DNA of 64,000 nucleotides from Flectonema sp. DT1601 (GCA_964019425.1 OZ025809.1:124001-188000), one strand, 5' to 3'; positions 10,854-22,767 are shown, counted from the stretch's first letter. Notes: generated from the sequence alone by a model not told the origin. Made by a program: numbers and translations.

Positions 10854-13800
10854 TTATGAACCTCCTCGTTGAGTTGGTTCAATAAATTCATTCTCAATTC
10901 GATATTTTCTCGGTTTCAATAGGATGACATCCCTGTACAAGTTATCAATATCAGCTTTATTAATTGGAAGCATTGATGAATGCGCAAATGAATAAATCCC
11001 CCTCAAAACTTCAACTATTCGCACAGCTGTATCCTTAGGAGCTGTAAACATAACGTCGTATTTTGGTCCAGGTTCTGGTAGTATGCAAATAGCAATGTTG
11101 AGGTTTTTCAATGGATCTTGTGCAAGGAGTAAGTGAGATACTGATGTAATATGAATACACCTTGATATATTAGCATTGGTGTGATAAAGATAAATACAAT
11201 TATCGGTCATTGCCATGATCATTGGTGTCGTTGTTTGAAAATCGTGATTCTTGCAAAATACTTCAAAAAATCCGAATAACAACACTGATTTCAATATGCT
11301 AAAAGTTTCTTCAAATATAACTGGGATTCCAACTAGTTTGAGTCGATAAGTTTTTTGAATCGACATTATTTGATTGTTTAGCGAATCGACATCAACTTGT
11401 AGATCTTTATCAGCACTCTCACCAACAGATTCTAATCTTACTATATCAGTCACTTCAACAGTTGCTTGTTCTGCAGCTTCGACTAAACGTTTGTCTCTCT
11501 TATCAGCTAATTCCACTGTCTCTTCATGTTGCTGAAGTCGTTCTTGTAATCCTTGTAATCTCTGTGGGATATTGTGAGGAACGTTTCCCGCAACACAAAG
11601 AGACTTGAGTGAGGTAAGTGTTTTTATAATGTCACGGATTGGAATTTTAATCTGAACTGTGGTATTGGATTGTGAAGTAGGAAACACTAAATGATCAATC
11701 CCATCGAAATCAATCTCTCTGAGGATGACTCGAGGAGTGTTTCCGATGAAGTAACGAAGTGTTCCAGAGCTAAGAAGTTTGATTGTAACTTTTTCACTTT
11801 CAGAGTGAAATATAACTTCTTCGATTCCATCGAGGTCAATGATTGGTATCGACGACGGATCTTCTTCTTCCTGTTCAATTATTTCATCTGTCGCATTGTC
11901 ATCCTGAAGTTGTATTGAATTCACAGCAGGTGATCCCAATGGTGTTATTGATACGGCGCTTGGAGAATTTATTGATGTGATTGTTGTGTTTAATTTACTT
12001 TTTCCAGTCGCATTTAATGAACTTTCTTCTTCAAATTCATCAGCAGCAGTTGTAGCCGGAGTTTGAATCTTCTTTCTAGGGACATCAATTGTTTTTACAG
12101 GTTCAGATTGGATTTCCCCGTGTACCAATCTTTTAACATACTTATCAATGCTGTTTACAGAGTTCGATGGAGGACGTGGTTTTTTTTTTGTCTGATAAAA
12201 TTTTCTCTCTGGATAAGCCTCGTGTATGACATCCATCCGATCAGGCCACAGTGCTTTGATCCAAATCTCTTGAGCCTCAGCATATATTTTATACCTATCA
12301 CGGATTTCCTTATCTGGAAGAATTTCAGTGTCCGAAGTTTTGTGCATCTTTTTGTATGCTAATTTACCATAGGCGTTGACAAATAACTGTTGTAGAGTTT
12401 CTGGATTGTCGTAAAATTGGGTAAATTTAGCTTCTTTGTTCCTCGGTCGAAGCCTACCTCTTGAGACTCCCACCAAAGGAGATTGTGACATTTTTGATTT
12501 AATTTCACTGAAATCGATGTTTAATGATCTCTCTATTTCGTCAAGATCCATGTTGCTCGAACATTCGTCAGTTTTACTTTCTAATCTGGATTCTGTTTGG
12601 GAGTCAATTGTTGAGCATTTTTGAGCTCCTTTCGGACATAATCTATAATCATAAAGAAGGTTTTCAACATAAAGTAATGCATCTTTTGGTTTGTTTGATA
12701 ATAGCAAGCTTCGAACTTGAATTAAAACATCTTCAAGCTGATCCGAATTATTTCCTGAACTGGGTACTGTAATGTCATTAGGAGATAGAAGCATCGCAAG
12801 TGATTTTGAAGAAGAAGCTATTTGATGTTTTATCCGTTGATCTGGTGATTTACCACTCACACTGCAATTACAAGAATCGATTAAACCTTCCAACTCAGAG
12901 AGAATGAGATTCCCCGATGTTCTTATAGTCTCGATTGTAATGTTTGTTTTGAATACCGAAAGTAAGCGAACCCCACCTGAATCAGTTATTAAATTGTTAC
13001 TGACATCTAATAATTTTAAAGTATCATTTGCATACGCGATGGTATCAGAGAGAGCTATCGCTCCAGAGTCACTAACATCACAGCTGCTTATATATAACTT
13101 TTGAAGAGCAGTGTTGTATTGAAGAGCATGAGAGAGTTCAATAGCACCCGCATCTCCAATCGGATTATGTGATAGTTTTAATGTTGAAAGTGAACTTAGA
13201 GTTGGTGTCGTACTTAAGGCAACGTCTCGTAGTCTTCCAACAAACAGCGCTCTTAGGGAGTCGGTTAATTCTGAGTCGTTAATTTTATCATCATTTTGAT
13301 CACCCATTTCATTGACGAGTGTAGATTTTACGCTTTCCGCTAACCCTTTTGTCTCATGGTAAAAACTCATGCAGTACAACATGTATTCAAAAGTAAAGTT
13401 ATTCTTCATCAGAACTTTCATCGCCTCAGCTTTTATCGTGTCAAGAAAAAAGTTCGATCCTCCACTTAGTATTGCTGTGTTGTTGTTTTTGAGGTGCTTT
13501 TAAGGCATTTTCTTTTAACACATAAGAAATAACATGACATACCAAGAGATTTTTTCTTATCATTTTCATAATGTTCTTTGATTCCTTCAAGAACTATTTT
13601 CGCATCCGATTCGCTGCAAATTGTTTGCATTTTTGAACGAACAGAACTCTCCCATTGATCAACATTATGAGATCCATTTTCTTTTTTTATTATATTAGTA
13701 AGTTCCAAAGAACTCTTAGTAGACAAAGCCTTCTCAACGGTTGCCATGCTCTTTACAAAAGAATCAACCTGCTCACCTCTAATGAAGTCAGCTACTTCTT

Positions 13801-14026
13801 TAGCCTGTTTACTTGCTGATTTTAATGCCTTGTCAGGTGACATGTCTAGGGGTATATTCGGCATTAGAGCTGAAGAGATAACCCTAATCCCAGAATCAGT
13901 TATTTTATTCCCCTGAAGACTTATCTTTTTTACTTTTTGTGATATTGCTTTTGAAACTACCCCGCTGACGGCATCATTTCCCAATCCTTTTCTTTCGTAG
14001 AGAAGCGCACCAGTGATTCCATTCAT
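10854..14026 (-). CDS. Leucine-rich-repeat protein, two exons
   Basis: Exons 14026-13543 and 13474-10854 join through a 68-nt intron (donor GTATGTCA, acceptor ACAACACAG), giving 1034 aa. LRRs of the ribonuclease-inhibitor type flank the junction: KISLQGNKITDSGIRVISSA in exon 1, then several in exon 2 (LKLSHNPIGDAGAIELSHAL and LLDVSNNLITDSGGVRLLSV). The middle is acidic and Ser-rich with a short helical, coiled-coil-prone segment. The last 200 residues look like a globular domain, possibly PH-like (IMAMTDNCIYLYH), but that is tentative. No signal or membrane segment is seen. Such proteins often act as scaffolds in flagellar or signalling complexes; no specific role can be assigned. Confidence 0.78.
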
Positions 14027-14957
14027 ATTATTGTTTATCTCTTTTTTATTAAATTAGTGAATTGATAAAACAAAACGAAAGTAATGAAGATACCCTTTCA
14101 GAGTAAAGTTAACTCCAACAAGACTATGTGTGTGTACTAATAGTGAAACCCCCTTCCGTTAGCGTTGAGTGTTATATGCCTTTGGTGCTGTAAATCAGCT
14201 CATGCGGTTATTAACACAAAGCGTGGGATTGGATGATTGGTATGCAAAGCTAAAAGCAAATTGATAACAAGACTCTGTCAAGAGAGAAGAAAAAAGGAAA
14301 AAAAAAAGGAAAGAAACGTACGTCGAGGGAACAATATTACCCTCGATAAGCTTCCGATCAGTGTACATAAGAAGAACGAACCTTCCAAGGCAACTCCGTT
14401 GCCAACGCTACAGCAGTAAAACTTGGGAGTGTTATGTAATTACAGTTAGGAATACTTTTTTTTATGTGTTTTTTTTTTTAAAAAATAAAAAAAGAAAATT
14501 GTTTCGGCCGATGTGGATTCATTCCTCGCTGGATTTCCCCCTCAAAAAAATATCCTCATAGCCTCCACCATTAATCAACTTTACTGTAAGTGGTATAAAC
14601 TGAGTCAATAAAGGGGATTTCGGATCCCAATCTTGAGCAGTTCACAACAGTAGTGTTCCCTTAGTAACAATACGTACTTATGGTAAAGGTTAGTAAAGTA
14701 AAAATAAAAAAAAAAAAAAAAAGCAAAAAAAAATATTCATTTAGGGAATTAATCTTCCCCCAGAGAGTAGCTAGAGAACTGTGTGAGGTCAGAGACGTTT
14801 TACAAAAAAAAAAAAAAAAAAAAAAAATTGAATGAAGCAACTCGATAATAACTGCTCTACGATTAATGGGATTTTAAGAACCAGAATGGGAAAAAAATAT
14901 GTAATTCCTCTAAAGTATAGACTTGTTTCTTTAACTCCATATGTAGTGATGTTGTTA
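14027..14957. other. Intergenic, no gene seen
   Basis: A/T homopolymers occur at about 14469-14480, 14706-14722 and 14803-14827. The short open frames here are low-complexity and are not supported as genes. Confidence 0.5.
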
Positions 14958-15749
14958 TTAGTTAGATGTGCAGTCGGTGACGTATTTCTGTAACTTATCA
15001 ACTCGTTTTTTATTAACACCAAAATCTTTTGATCCTAAACGAGCTGCAGAATGAACTTCTATGGAACTGTTCGTCGTTATTCCAATTGCAACGTCATCCG
15101 GAAATGGAAACATAAAACTGAGAACACGAACGTGAAAAAATGTTTCCGAGCTAGATAAAGTGTGACTTCTCTTTACTGTAGAGATCCATGACTTTAAACA
15201 AGTGTTTATCGACTGATTAGTTGGGTTGCCTGGAAGCTCAATTAAACGATCAACGCAATTGTTACTGGAAGGAGAACATGGGGAAACATCAGTGAAAGAA
15301 TTCCAATTCGGATTCTTTGATGAATATCTCGCCCAGAATTCAACAGCCACAACAACCAACAACAATATCGCAATCACTTGTCTAATGTAATATAATATAC
15401 TATTTGATCTCTTACTATCTGCTGACTCTTGTGTATGTGATCCCATTTCACTTGTTTCAGTCGCAACGTATGAAGAGCCAGTCACAGACCTCGGAAGTCC
15501 GACAATAAATCCGCCCAACTTACTTAGCATCGGAGGATTGTTACTGTTCTTTACTATGTGTGCGGCAGTACACACTGCTGGTACGCTCATTATAAATAAT
15601 AAAGTTCCCATGACTATCCCCATTGCGTGTTTCCACATTCCACATCCAACAAGGACTGCAAAACTCAAACAGGTTGTCAAAGAGTAGATTGCAGTCCACA
15701 ATCCCAACTGACACTTGTTTTCAATTCTTGTCATTCCTGAAGTTGACAT
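14958..15749 (-). CDS. DUF1499 domain membrane protein
   Basis: 263 aa from the ATG at 15749. Hydrophobic segments occur at about residues 16-35, 41-63 and 118-138, giving a membrane-embedded N-terminal half. The C-terminal 100 residues match the DUF1499 family: NCVDRL, then FPFPDDVAIGI, then IEVHSAARLGSKDFGVNKKR. In bacteria and plastid-bearing eukaryotes this domain is common but its biochemical role is not established. The next gene upstream, at 16100, is on the same strand 351 bp away. A pyrimidine tract and CAG lie about 32 nt before the ATG. Confidence 0.8.
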   Translation of the reverse strand: MSTSGMTRIENKCQLGLWTAIYSLTTCLSFAVLVGCGMWKHAMGIVMGTLLFIMSVPAVCTAAHIVKNSNNPPMLSKLGGFIVGLPRSVTGSSYVATETSEMGSHTQESADSKRSNSILYYIRQVIAILLLVVVAVEFWARYSSKNPNWNSFTDVSPCSPSSNNCVDRLIELPGNPTNQSINTCLKSWISTVKRSHTLSSSETFFHVRVLSFMFPFPDDVAIGITTNSSIEVHSAARLGSKDFGVNKKRVDKLQKYVTDCTSN

Positions 15750-16099
15750 TTTTAAAAGTTTTTGTTTTCGTTTTTCTGGAAAATAATTTTATAACTCTGA
15801 TTTAGTGGCATTGCTAATCACAAAGTAGACTGCACTCTCATCCCTGAGGGCTGACCATCATATTTACTGAGAAGAGGAGAAAAATGTTATGAAAAGTTTA
15901 AAACAAGAACAATAATCTGTCTTTATGAAGGTCTTTGGACACTTGTCTTTGTAAAAAGAGAATGCACGCACTTCAAAAGTCCGAAACACTGAGGTCAGAA
16001 AAACTTCTCCTCACAATGAATAGTTGCAATCAAGTGAGGATTATGGAAACGATCAAAGCGTACGATGAGAGGGAAGTAGTAACAGAATCAACTGTTCTG

Positions 16100-16615
16100 T
16101 TAGAAGCTAAGGTTTGATAAGTTATCATCACCAGCAGACAATAATTTATCTAAGAATGGATTACCATCTTGTTCATCCAATGCATACGATAATACAGACG
16201 CACCAGTTAACGGTGATCTGACACTCGATGCAGCTAAACGAAAAGGATCTCCCGCAGTATCCACAGAAGGACTCAAAGGGAGTGGTAACGAATTACGATT
16301 ACCAACATCAATAAAAGTAACAGCAGGAGTAATCAAGTTATTATCAAATGTCACAAGATTATATTTTGCTTCCCCATGCTCCACTCCACTGTCTCTCTTA
16401 CTAGAGCCGCCTGTACTTTTTCTTTCAAATGTTCTTTTTAATTCCGCTGGTGCTCCTGATAATGACATATTAGAAGACTTCCTATCGGTCATGTTCTTAG
16501 AAGGTCCATCCAGAACATCTTTAACATACTCATAAAGCCATCTTGTTGGTGGGTATAACACCAATAGACCAGCCACACCCGCCAAGATAATTAATAAGAT
16601 GAAATATGTTTCCAT
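16100..16615 (-). CDS. Small membrane-anchored Ser-rich protein
   Basis: 171 aa from the ATG at 16615. A single hydrophobic helix at the N-terminus (ILLIILAGVAGLLVLYPP) is followed by a basic and Ser-rich region and a polar tail without recognised domains. It is probably tail-out in the cytosol, anchored by the N-terminal helix. A T-rich tract and TTTTTCAG end 25 nt before the ATG (CAG at 16642-16644 on the complement); a donor-like GTAAGT further upstream means this could instead be a 5'-UTR cis-intron. Function unknown. Confidence 0.62.
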   Translation of the reverse strand: METYFILLIILAGVAGLLVLYPPTRWLYEYVKDVLDGPSKNMTDRKSSNMSLSGAPAELKRTFERKSTGGSSKRDSGVEHGEAKYNLVTFDNNLITPAVTFIDVGNRNSLPLPLSPSVDTAGDPFRLAASSVRSPLTGASVLSYALDEQDGNPFLDKLLSAGDDNLSNLSF

Positions 16616-17052
16616 TAATCATCGTGTTTTATCATTTCATTCTGAAAAATAAGTTAATAAAAAATTATATAAATAATATCAACAACCACAAAAGTAACTT
16701 ACGCGATCATGTTGTGAGGTGACTGAGTGAGAGAGAGTGTGTTATTTGTTGAAGAACCACTTGAAAATATCAATTTCCTCCTGTTGGAAACTCAAAATAA
16801 GCACGACGGAGGTCACACACGAAGGGGAAGAACTTTTACTCACGGAAGTGGACGAATACTATTGTCGGGTTTATAGTTATTTTTTTTTTGACAGTTAAAA
16901 CTGCAGCCATTTCCGTCTGATGACAGAATCCAGTGAATCCTGCCGATGTGTCGATGTTTCTAAGTGACTGCTTTAGAGCAGCCACGCTATGCTGAGGACA
17001 GTCACGGTAGTGGTCTGAAGACTACTCATCGTGTATGAACTAGACAGTTGGT
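16616..17052. other. Intergenic spacer
   Basis: About 440 bp between the ERGIC3-like gene and the small anchored protein. It holds the possible acceptor at 16642-16644 and no coding frame. Confidence 0.5.
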
Positions 17053-18414
17053 CTATTTACTGAGTAGCTTTCCTACTACTCTGTCTAGGAATCCAGTGAC
17101 AACAAACATTCCTCCAATAATCTTACAAAGCTCAACAATAAAATGAGTAATTGGAGGTCGTTGAAAAACATGAGTAATCTGCATTGGATGAAAATCATAA
17201 ACAAAAATAAGAGTAGGTGGAGCACGAGCAGACTGTGGACGGAAGAGTTTTTCTGTGACGGTGGCTGCTAGTTCGAAGCTGGTTTCATCGCGGCTTTCAA
17301 TTCCAGCAATCATGTCACCTGTTTCGATTTCTATTTCTTCGATGTCAGATGATAAAGTGTGCCTGACAGGGATTGCTTGGATATTGTATCTTATTCTTCC
17401 CAACTTATCTTTTGGGACATCAAACTTTCTTCCATCTAAGGGATCAACTCTCTTACCCCAACCTGCACTCTCTCCCTCAGCAGATGTAAATGACATATGA
17501 TGAATAACATGACTTGTATCAAATGTTAATGCTTGTGCTGTTGAGAACACATGAAGCATTTTCATTCCGTATCTTCTTGTTCCACCAGGTGAGAAGTGTA
17601 AGTTTCCTTTTACTTTTTCAGTGACTACAACACCTGCAAGGTTACATCCAGGATTCTTAACAGATTCTTCATGAACACATTGATCTATTTCTGCTTTGTC
17701 AGGTCTTGGTTGGTTTTTACGATCGTAGTACTGAAGTACTTGTTGACAAGTATTGCAGCATTGAGGTTTTCCACCGGATTCACGAAGGCGATCGTTTGCA
17801 GCGTTTGCTGCAGGTAGTAGATCGCAAGGTCCACAGAATTCCGGACTGTTTGGATCTTTTGAAGAATCATAAGCAACACCACCAAACAGTAATAAGAAAG
17901 CACCCAATTCTTCATTCTTTCGTGATTCAGGTGCTGGTGTAGTCTCGGCAACTACTGCTGAATGGTGGTACTCGTGAACAGCTGAGAATACTAACTTTCC
18001 ATCTGCTGTAACAGGACTCTTATACAAATCGTGTTTCACATTTACTTGCATAACACCGGCAGCATCCATTGCGTCTAAGTGAAGAGCATCACATTTAATA
18101 CGAGGAAATGTGATATTTAAATTTACAAAAACCTTTTGATTAATTCCAACATCAACACTAAGTCTGTCATGCAATGCATCAACACCTGAAGCGTAATTAT
18201 AAAACTCAGTCAGGATCATTAGTCCCATAATTACAGCTACGGAGACGCTAATTGCAGCTCCAGCGTTTGTTTGCTTTCTAACGTGGTCTCTCTTAACTTT
18301 TGGGTACATGTCCAACCCTTGTAATGTTCGTGATAACGAAGAAGTCTCTTCTGCCTTCAACACGTTGTTTGATTTCTTTGCATGCCTTTGTCGTAGAATT
18401 AGGTTGTGCTCCAT
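17053..18414 (-). CDS. ERGIC3: ERGIC3/Erv46-like ER-Golgi cargo receptor
   Basis: 453 aa from the ATG at 18414, close to the usual length of about 380-420 plus an N-terminal extension of some 35 residues. Family features are present in order: an N-terminal cytosolic segment with LDMYPKV, a first membrane helix near 52-70, a large luminal domain with the paired-Cys motif CCNTC near 217 and GCNLAGVVVTEKVKGNLHF, HHMSF followed by NPLDG-like VDPLDG, and a second helix near the C-terminus (FIVELCKIIGGMFVVTGFLD). In yeast and animals Erv46 pairs with Erv41/ERGIC2 to retrieve ER proteins and cycle between ER and Golgi in COPII/COPI vesicles. It is intronless here. Confidence 0.93.
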   Translation of the reverse strand: MEHNLILRQRHAKKSNNVLKAEETSSLSRTLQGLDMYPKVKRDHVRKQTNAGAAISVSVAVIMGLMILTEFYNYASGVDALHDRLSVDVGINQKVFVNLNITFPRIKCDALHLDAMDAAGVMQVNVKHDLYKSPVTADGKLVFSAVHEYHHSAVVAETTPAPESRKNEELGAFLLLFGGVAYDSSKDPNSPEFCGPCDLLPAANAANDRLRESGGKPQCCNTCQQVLQYYDRKNQPRPDKAEIDQCVHEESVKNPGCNLAGVVVTEKVKGNLHFSPGGTRRYGMKMLHVFSTAQALTFDTSHVIHHMSFTSAEGESAGWGKRVDPLDGRKFDVPKDKLGRIRYNIQAIPVRHTLSSDIEEIEIETGDMIAGIESRDETSFELAATVTEKLFRPQSARAPPTLIFVYDFHPMQITHVFQRPPITHFIVELCKIIGGMFVVTGFLDRVVGKLLSK

Positions 18415-18432
18415 GTTCTTGATATCGTAATT

Positions 18433-18460
18433 CTGATTGAAGAAAAAAAAAAAAAAAAAA
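18433..18460 (-). promoter_or_regulatory. Candidate trans-splice acceptor of the ERGIC3 gene
   Basis: Read on the minus strand, about 18 T are followed by CTTCAATCAG ending at 18433, 18 nt before the ATG. The layout matches the one upstream of the plus-strand gene at 9715. Confidence 0.42.
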
Positions 18461-18667
18461 AATTATTTTATAAAAACTTGGATTTTTTTTTTTGAGTGTA
18501 TTTTTTTTCATACTTTTTTTTTCGATCGCTGCTAAAATCAGTCAAACGCAACAAAACAAAATAAAAACTTAAAAAAAAAAAAAATGGGATCTTTCTACAA
18601 GACCAGAGCTTACAATAAAAAAAAAACAATTCCCCGGTTTTTTAACCAGAAAAAATAGTAAAAACAA

Positions 18668-19492
18668 CTAAACATAAGGTGCTTCTGCAGCAAGGCTTCC
18701 TCTTCGAAGAGACGCAGCGTATTCAAGACGAGCATGGTGAGAATCAGCAGCTTTGTCAGTTCTGCTTATAGGAAGCCATCTACTAGAGTCGCGTAAGAGA
18801 CGCATCACCCAAACAAAGTCATCTTCATCAAGAGATTCTCTGTAGTAAATTCCAGGTAAGACAGTCACAAAGTCACCAGGTGAGAGATGCATTCTAATCC
18901 AAGTATCCTCTCTAGATCTGATGTCAATATACATCGATCCTTCAATTACTAATCTAAGTTGGTGATCTCCATTAAAGTGTTCAGTGAACCACTTTTCAAG
19001 TGTTCCCTCATCTTTTGTAGTCTGATGGAGTTTTACTTCATCTAAATGTTTATAATTATGTTCCTTACACATTTGATTAACTATACTAAAGTCATTCAGA
19101 TTAACTTTCCAATATGATATTCCGAGACTTTTTAATTCTCGTAGTGAGACTGTTGGAAGATCAATTCGTCTTCCAGGTCGGATGCTGTTGCAGGTGTACG
19201 CAGCAGCGGAAGTCTTATTGTCTAGGTACCAAGCCTTCATGACAGATCCTTGTATTGTCTTCTCGTCAATTACGGATGGTGGTGGGCGAGGTAATTCTTC
19301 AATTATCGGACTGCCCAGTTCTTCTAATTTCATTTCATCATTTCTCTTTTTTCTTGTTTCTTCTTCCCTCCTTTTCCGCTCTTCTCTGTCCTTTCTCTCT
19401 TCTTCAAGAGTGTCATTTTCAACTTTTAGTTTTAGTATTTCATCTTCTCGTTTTCTTTTGGTGTCCCTCAACTTTAATTCGTCCTCTGACAT
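18668..19492 (-). CDS. Acireductone dioxygenase-like protein lacking metal ligands
   Basis: 274 aa from the ATG at 19492. Residues 1-60 form a highly charged helical extension absent from normal enzymes. Residues 86-245 follow the acireductone dioxygenase (ARD) cupin: KAWYLDN at 86, SLGISYWKV at 122, EHFNGDHQLRLVIEG at 171, and LPGIYYR at 212. ARD enzymes of the methionine salvage pathway bind Fe or Ni through H-x-H, a Glu four residues later, and a His in the GIYHR motif. Here His172 remains, but the other three ligands are Asn174, Gln178 and Tyr217. The protein is therefore probably catalytically dead or uses another mechanism. The frame is intact, so it is not a simple pseudogene. Confidence 0.88.
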   Translation of the reverse strand: MSEDELKLRDTKRKREDEILKLKVENDTLEEERKDREERKRREEETRKKRNDEMKLEELGSPIIEELPRPPPSVIDEKTIQGSVMKAWYLDNKTSAAAYTCNSIRPGRRIDLPTVSLRELKSLGISYWKVNLNDFSIVNQMCKEHNYKHLDEVKLHQTTKDEGTLEKWFTEHFNGDHQLRLVIEGSMYIDIRSREDTWIRMHLSPGDFVTVLPGIYYRESLDEDDFVWVMRLLRDSSRWLPISRTDKAADSHHARLEYAASLRRGSLAAEAPYV

Positions 19493-19604
19493 TTTGTTCT
19501 GTTTTGAGGGAAGTATAAACTAAATAGGTAAACAATTAAATCAAAAAAAGGGAATCTCACCCAATACGAGATCTACATAAAACCATCGAGTGCAATGCTA
19601 ACAG

Positions 19605-20807
19605 CTAACTGCCATGTTGCACACATTCTTTTATCGCATTTTCAAATGTCATTTTACGTCTCCTAACTCCGCCGCCTTTCCCTCTCGATTTGCATGCTGC
19701 AGCGTGATAGTTTCTCAAAGGAGTAGTTATTTTAAACTCACTGCGGATTCGGTTAAGTAGGAGATTCGCAGCAGTGGAGTCACCAACAGAAGCATAAATC
19801 CTCATCATTACTGTAACTATATGAATAGATGGAGGGAGTACCGACCATGTCTTAGAGACTATTGCCTCTGCTATGTTAACTTTTTCATTCCGATTCAGAG
19901 TCTTACAATTACACAAAGTCAGTAACAAAACTGAATAGGTATGTCTGGTTGGGTCTATGTCACTACGGATCATATCTAGGAAGCACTTTGCTGCTTTTGA
20001 AACATGACCAATGTCTTTATAGACGGACATCAGACTTGTCCATACTACTACATCTACTGTGTATCCCTCTTCTTTAATTAAATTAAATATCTCTGTTGAA
20101 GCAGGTTCATTTCCAGTTGATGCGGAGAGATGAAGTAATCGTGAAAGACTTTTTAGTCCCGGATGATGTTTCTTTTTTGAAAAATCACAAAGAAGATCGA
20201 TATATAAATAGGCTTCTGATGGAGACGAAGAAGACTGGATGGCAGCTTCAATCTGACCTGTTGAGAGTTTCGATCCCGACTGAGATATTAATTCTCTTCT
20301 TGCTGATGGATGTGGAGCAACTCTCAGAAGATTTAATCGAACTGACTCGGTAATTTGAAACCCGCTATCAGACATTTGCTTTTTAAGCGCAAGAGACTTA
20401 TCAAAATTTCCAGCCTTTCCATGAAAATATATAAGCAACTCCCAAGTGACAGCATTTGGTAGTATTCCTATGCCGCGCATATCACGGTGGATTTGCTCTG
20501 CTGCTCTGTCAGATTTCTCAGTTGAAGGTAATCTGCTCAAAAGTGATTTTAAACCTGCATTGTAAGCAGCTACTCCAACAGCGTCACCTTGATACCGTAG
20601 AATGTTTAATAATTTTATTATAGCGTCAGCAGATGGTCGTTTATCGCTGAATGTTCTCGTAACCAGATGAGCAGATTGTGAATCATTTCTACTCTTCCCT
20701 CCGTCAATGGATGGCGGAGTTGGTCGATTCCAACCTGGTAGAGGAACACCATTAGTAAGGAATCTCCTCCATCTTATTGGTACTCCTCCCATAAAAGAGA
20801 CTCTCAT
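19605..20807 (-). CDS. Pentatricopeptide repeat (PPR) protein, probably mitochondrial
   Basis: 400 aa from the ATG at 20807, intronless. The N-terminus is basic and free of acidic residues (MRVSFMGGVPIRWRRFLTNG), as in mitochondrial presequences. PPR-like helical pairs are visible at about 110-150 (GILPNAVTWELLIYFHGKAG) and at about 250-320 (YTVDVVVWTSLMSVYKDIGH, then DIDPTRHTYSVLLLTLC). PPR proteins bind organellar RNA in a sequence-specific way and are numerous in Euglenozoa. The RNA target cannot be inferred. The stop codon lies 113 bp upstream of the ARD-like gene on the same strand. Confidence 0.82.
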   Translation of the reverse strand: MRVSFMGGVPIRWRRFLTNGVPLPGWNRPTPPSIDGGKSRNDSQSAHLVTRTFSDKRPSADAIIKLLNILRYQGDAVGVAAYNAGLKSLLSRLPSTEKSDRAAEQIHRDMRGIGILPNAVTWELLIYFHGKAGNFDKSLALKKQMSDSGFQITESVRLNLLRVAPHPSARRELISQSGSKLSTGQIEAAIQSSSSPSEAYLYIDLLCDFSKKKHHPGLKSLSRLLHLSASTGNEPASTEIFNLIKEEGYTVDVVVWTSLMSVYKDIGHVSKAAKCFLDMIRSDIDPTRHTYSVLLLTLCNCKTLNRNEKVNIAEAIVSKTWSVLPPSIHIVTVMMRIYASVGDSTAANLLLNRIRSEFKITTPLRNYHAAACKSRGKGGGVRRRKMTFENAIKECVQHGS

Positions 20808-22767
20808 AATTTCAATTCATAACCAATGAGATCCTTGTAATAAGAAAGCTGCAAAATAAAACAATAAGCCACGTGACAGAACGTTGAAATATCGGTACTC
20901 AACACTGACCAATCATCATCCTCATCATACGAAGTTCTGCTTAAATAAGTAACTTAACAGCTTCAGCTAAGATCGCGAATGTGCAAAGAAGTTAGAATAT
21001 GAGTTTTGTTTGTTAGTTAGCAAGAATAGCAATAACAGAACACGCCACGCTAAAAAAAGGGAAAAAAAAGCATTTTTTTCGATAACCAATGCTGCATTAC
21101 CATAGGAGGAGGTTCTGAGGTGCTTTTTGACATCACAAGTAATCATTTAATGATTTGAAGACGTCACTTGTAAAACCAAAACAAACACCTCTTCATGTAT
21201 ACAGTAGTAGGAGAATACTACCACAGGATTCTCTATATTTTTTGATATATCTGTTTTCAGGGATGATATCCCTTGCGTGTTTTTTTTTTTTTTTTTTTAA
21301 ATTAAATTGGCGACCACCGAGTACTACCAGAACACCTGAATATTTCCTTTAATTTTTTAAGGTATTTTTTTTTTTTTAAAAGTGCTTTTGGCAAAACAAT
21401 GGAAATCAATCCAAATTCGGAAGAATAAATACGTTACGTATAATAAAAAGAAAAGGGGGCCCCTGCCAGAAACTATTATCACAAGGTGGGCACAGTGTGG
21501 ATAACGTGGGCTACACGTTCCACAAGAACGGAATACAACAAAAAAAAAAAAAGTAGCTTCAAGGTTTCTCTAACAAGGCTTCAAGGAGGTTTATCTCTCA
21601 CTGACATGAAATCAGTGAATGGAACACCACAACATAAAATACCTAATAGAAAAGAAGTAAGCAACAAGAACAATAAACTCGTCAGATATCTATTTGTAGT
21701 ATAAAATAGATTCACTACATCAAAATACAAAACGGTGCCTGTTGCTATACTTTCTCAGTTTAAATTGCTGAACGAGACTGCCTGAAGGAGAATACTTAAA
21801 AAACTAGTAGAGTCTATCCAAAAAAAAAAAAAAAGTCGTTTTGTAGAGAAGGAATCGAAACTGACTGCTTCATAAATAAGTTTGTGCCACTCCAATTAAA
21901 AAACTAATACGATATATATAGTTGTCGTATCACATTAAGAATTGACTGCAACGATCACAGAAACATATAACGAAACCAAAATCTTTCTGAAGGACAGATT
22001 TTGGTTTCGAGTTGTTTGTTTCTATGATATGTACACACAGTAGAGTGACTCATTAAAAACTCCATTAGCTATTACGGTGAACCTAAAGAGATTCTTACTT
22101 TTATCTACTTTGAGTGTGGTAGTTTAAATCGATAACAACAATAAAAAAAAAAAATAAAATTAAAAAAAAGACAGAACTTTAAAGCGTCACTTCCGCAATA
22201 TAAAACTCCGCTGGAGTTAGCTCACTAGAACTGATCTAAAACTCTGCCCATTCAATTATTGCAATTTAAATTTAAAAAAAAAAAAATGCAGAAAAAAAAA
22301 AAAAAAAAGAGATGTAATTCATACGGAGAACGAGAAAAGAGGAAACAGATAAAAACGAGCGCAGGTTGCTTTTAACTTGTAACTTGCATGAAAACGAAAA
22401 AAGTCACAGTAGGACAAATAAGATAAGATGGTGCGTCCTTGTCGTTTCTTAAATAGAACTAACAAAAACAGGACGAGAAAATAAAATAAAAAAAAGAAAA
22501 ACAAATATAAAAAAGCAGTAAAATAAAGCTTAAAATTAAAAAAAAAAAATATCATTTTGTGTTCGTCTAATCAATGAAAATAATAGTTCGCAGAAAATAT
22601 AAAGAAAAACCGTCTCCCTCAGAGATATCTTGCAGAAGGGATCGACCCTTCACAGTAGCTGGGCTCTATATAAAATTGACACTCACACATTGCAATCTCT
22701 TTTTAGAATGACAAGTAACACATCACTGTAGAAGATGAGACCAATTGATAACAACTTTCCAGTAGAT
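20808..22767. other. Intergenic, no gene seen
   Basis: Two kilobases of AT-rich sequence with homopolymers (for example 21281-21298, 22274-22308). A CAG after a T-rich tract at 20849-20851 (minus strand) may be the splice-leader site of the PPR gene. No supported coding frame. Confidence 0.5.
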
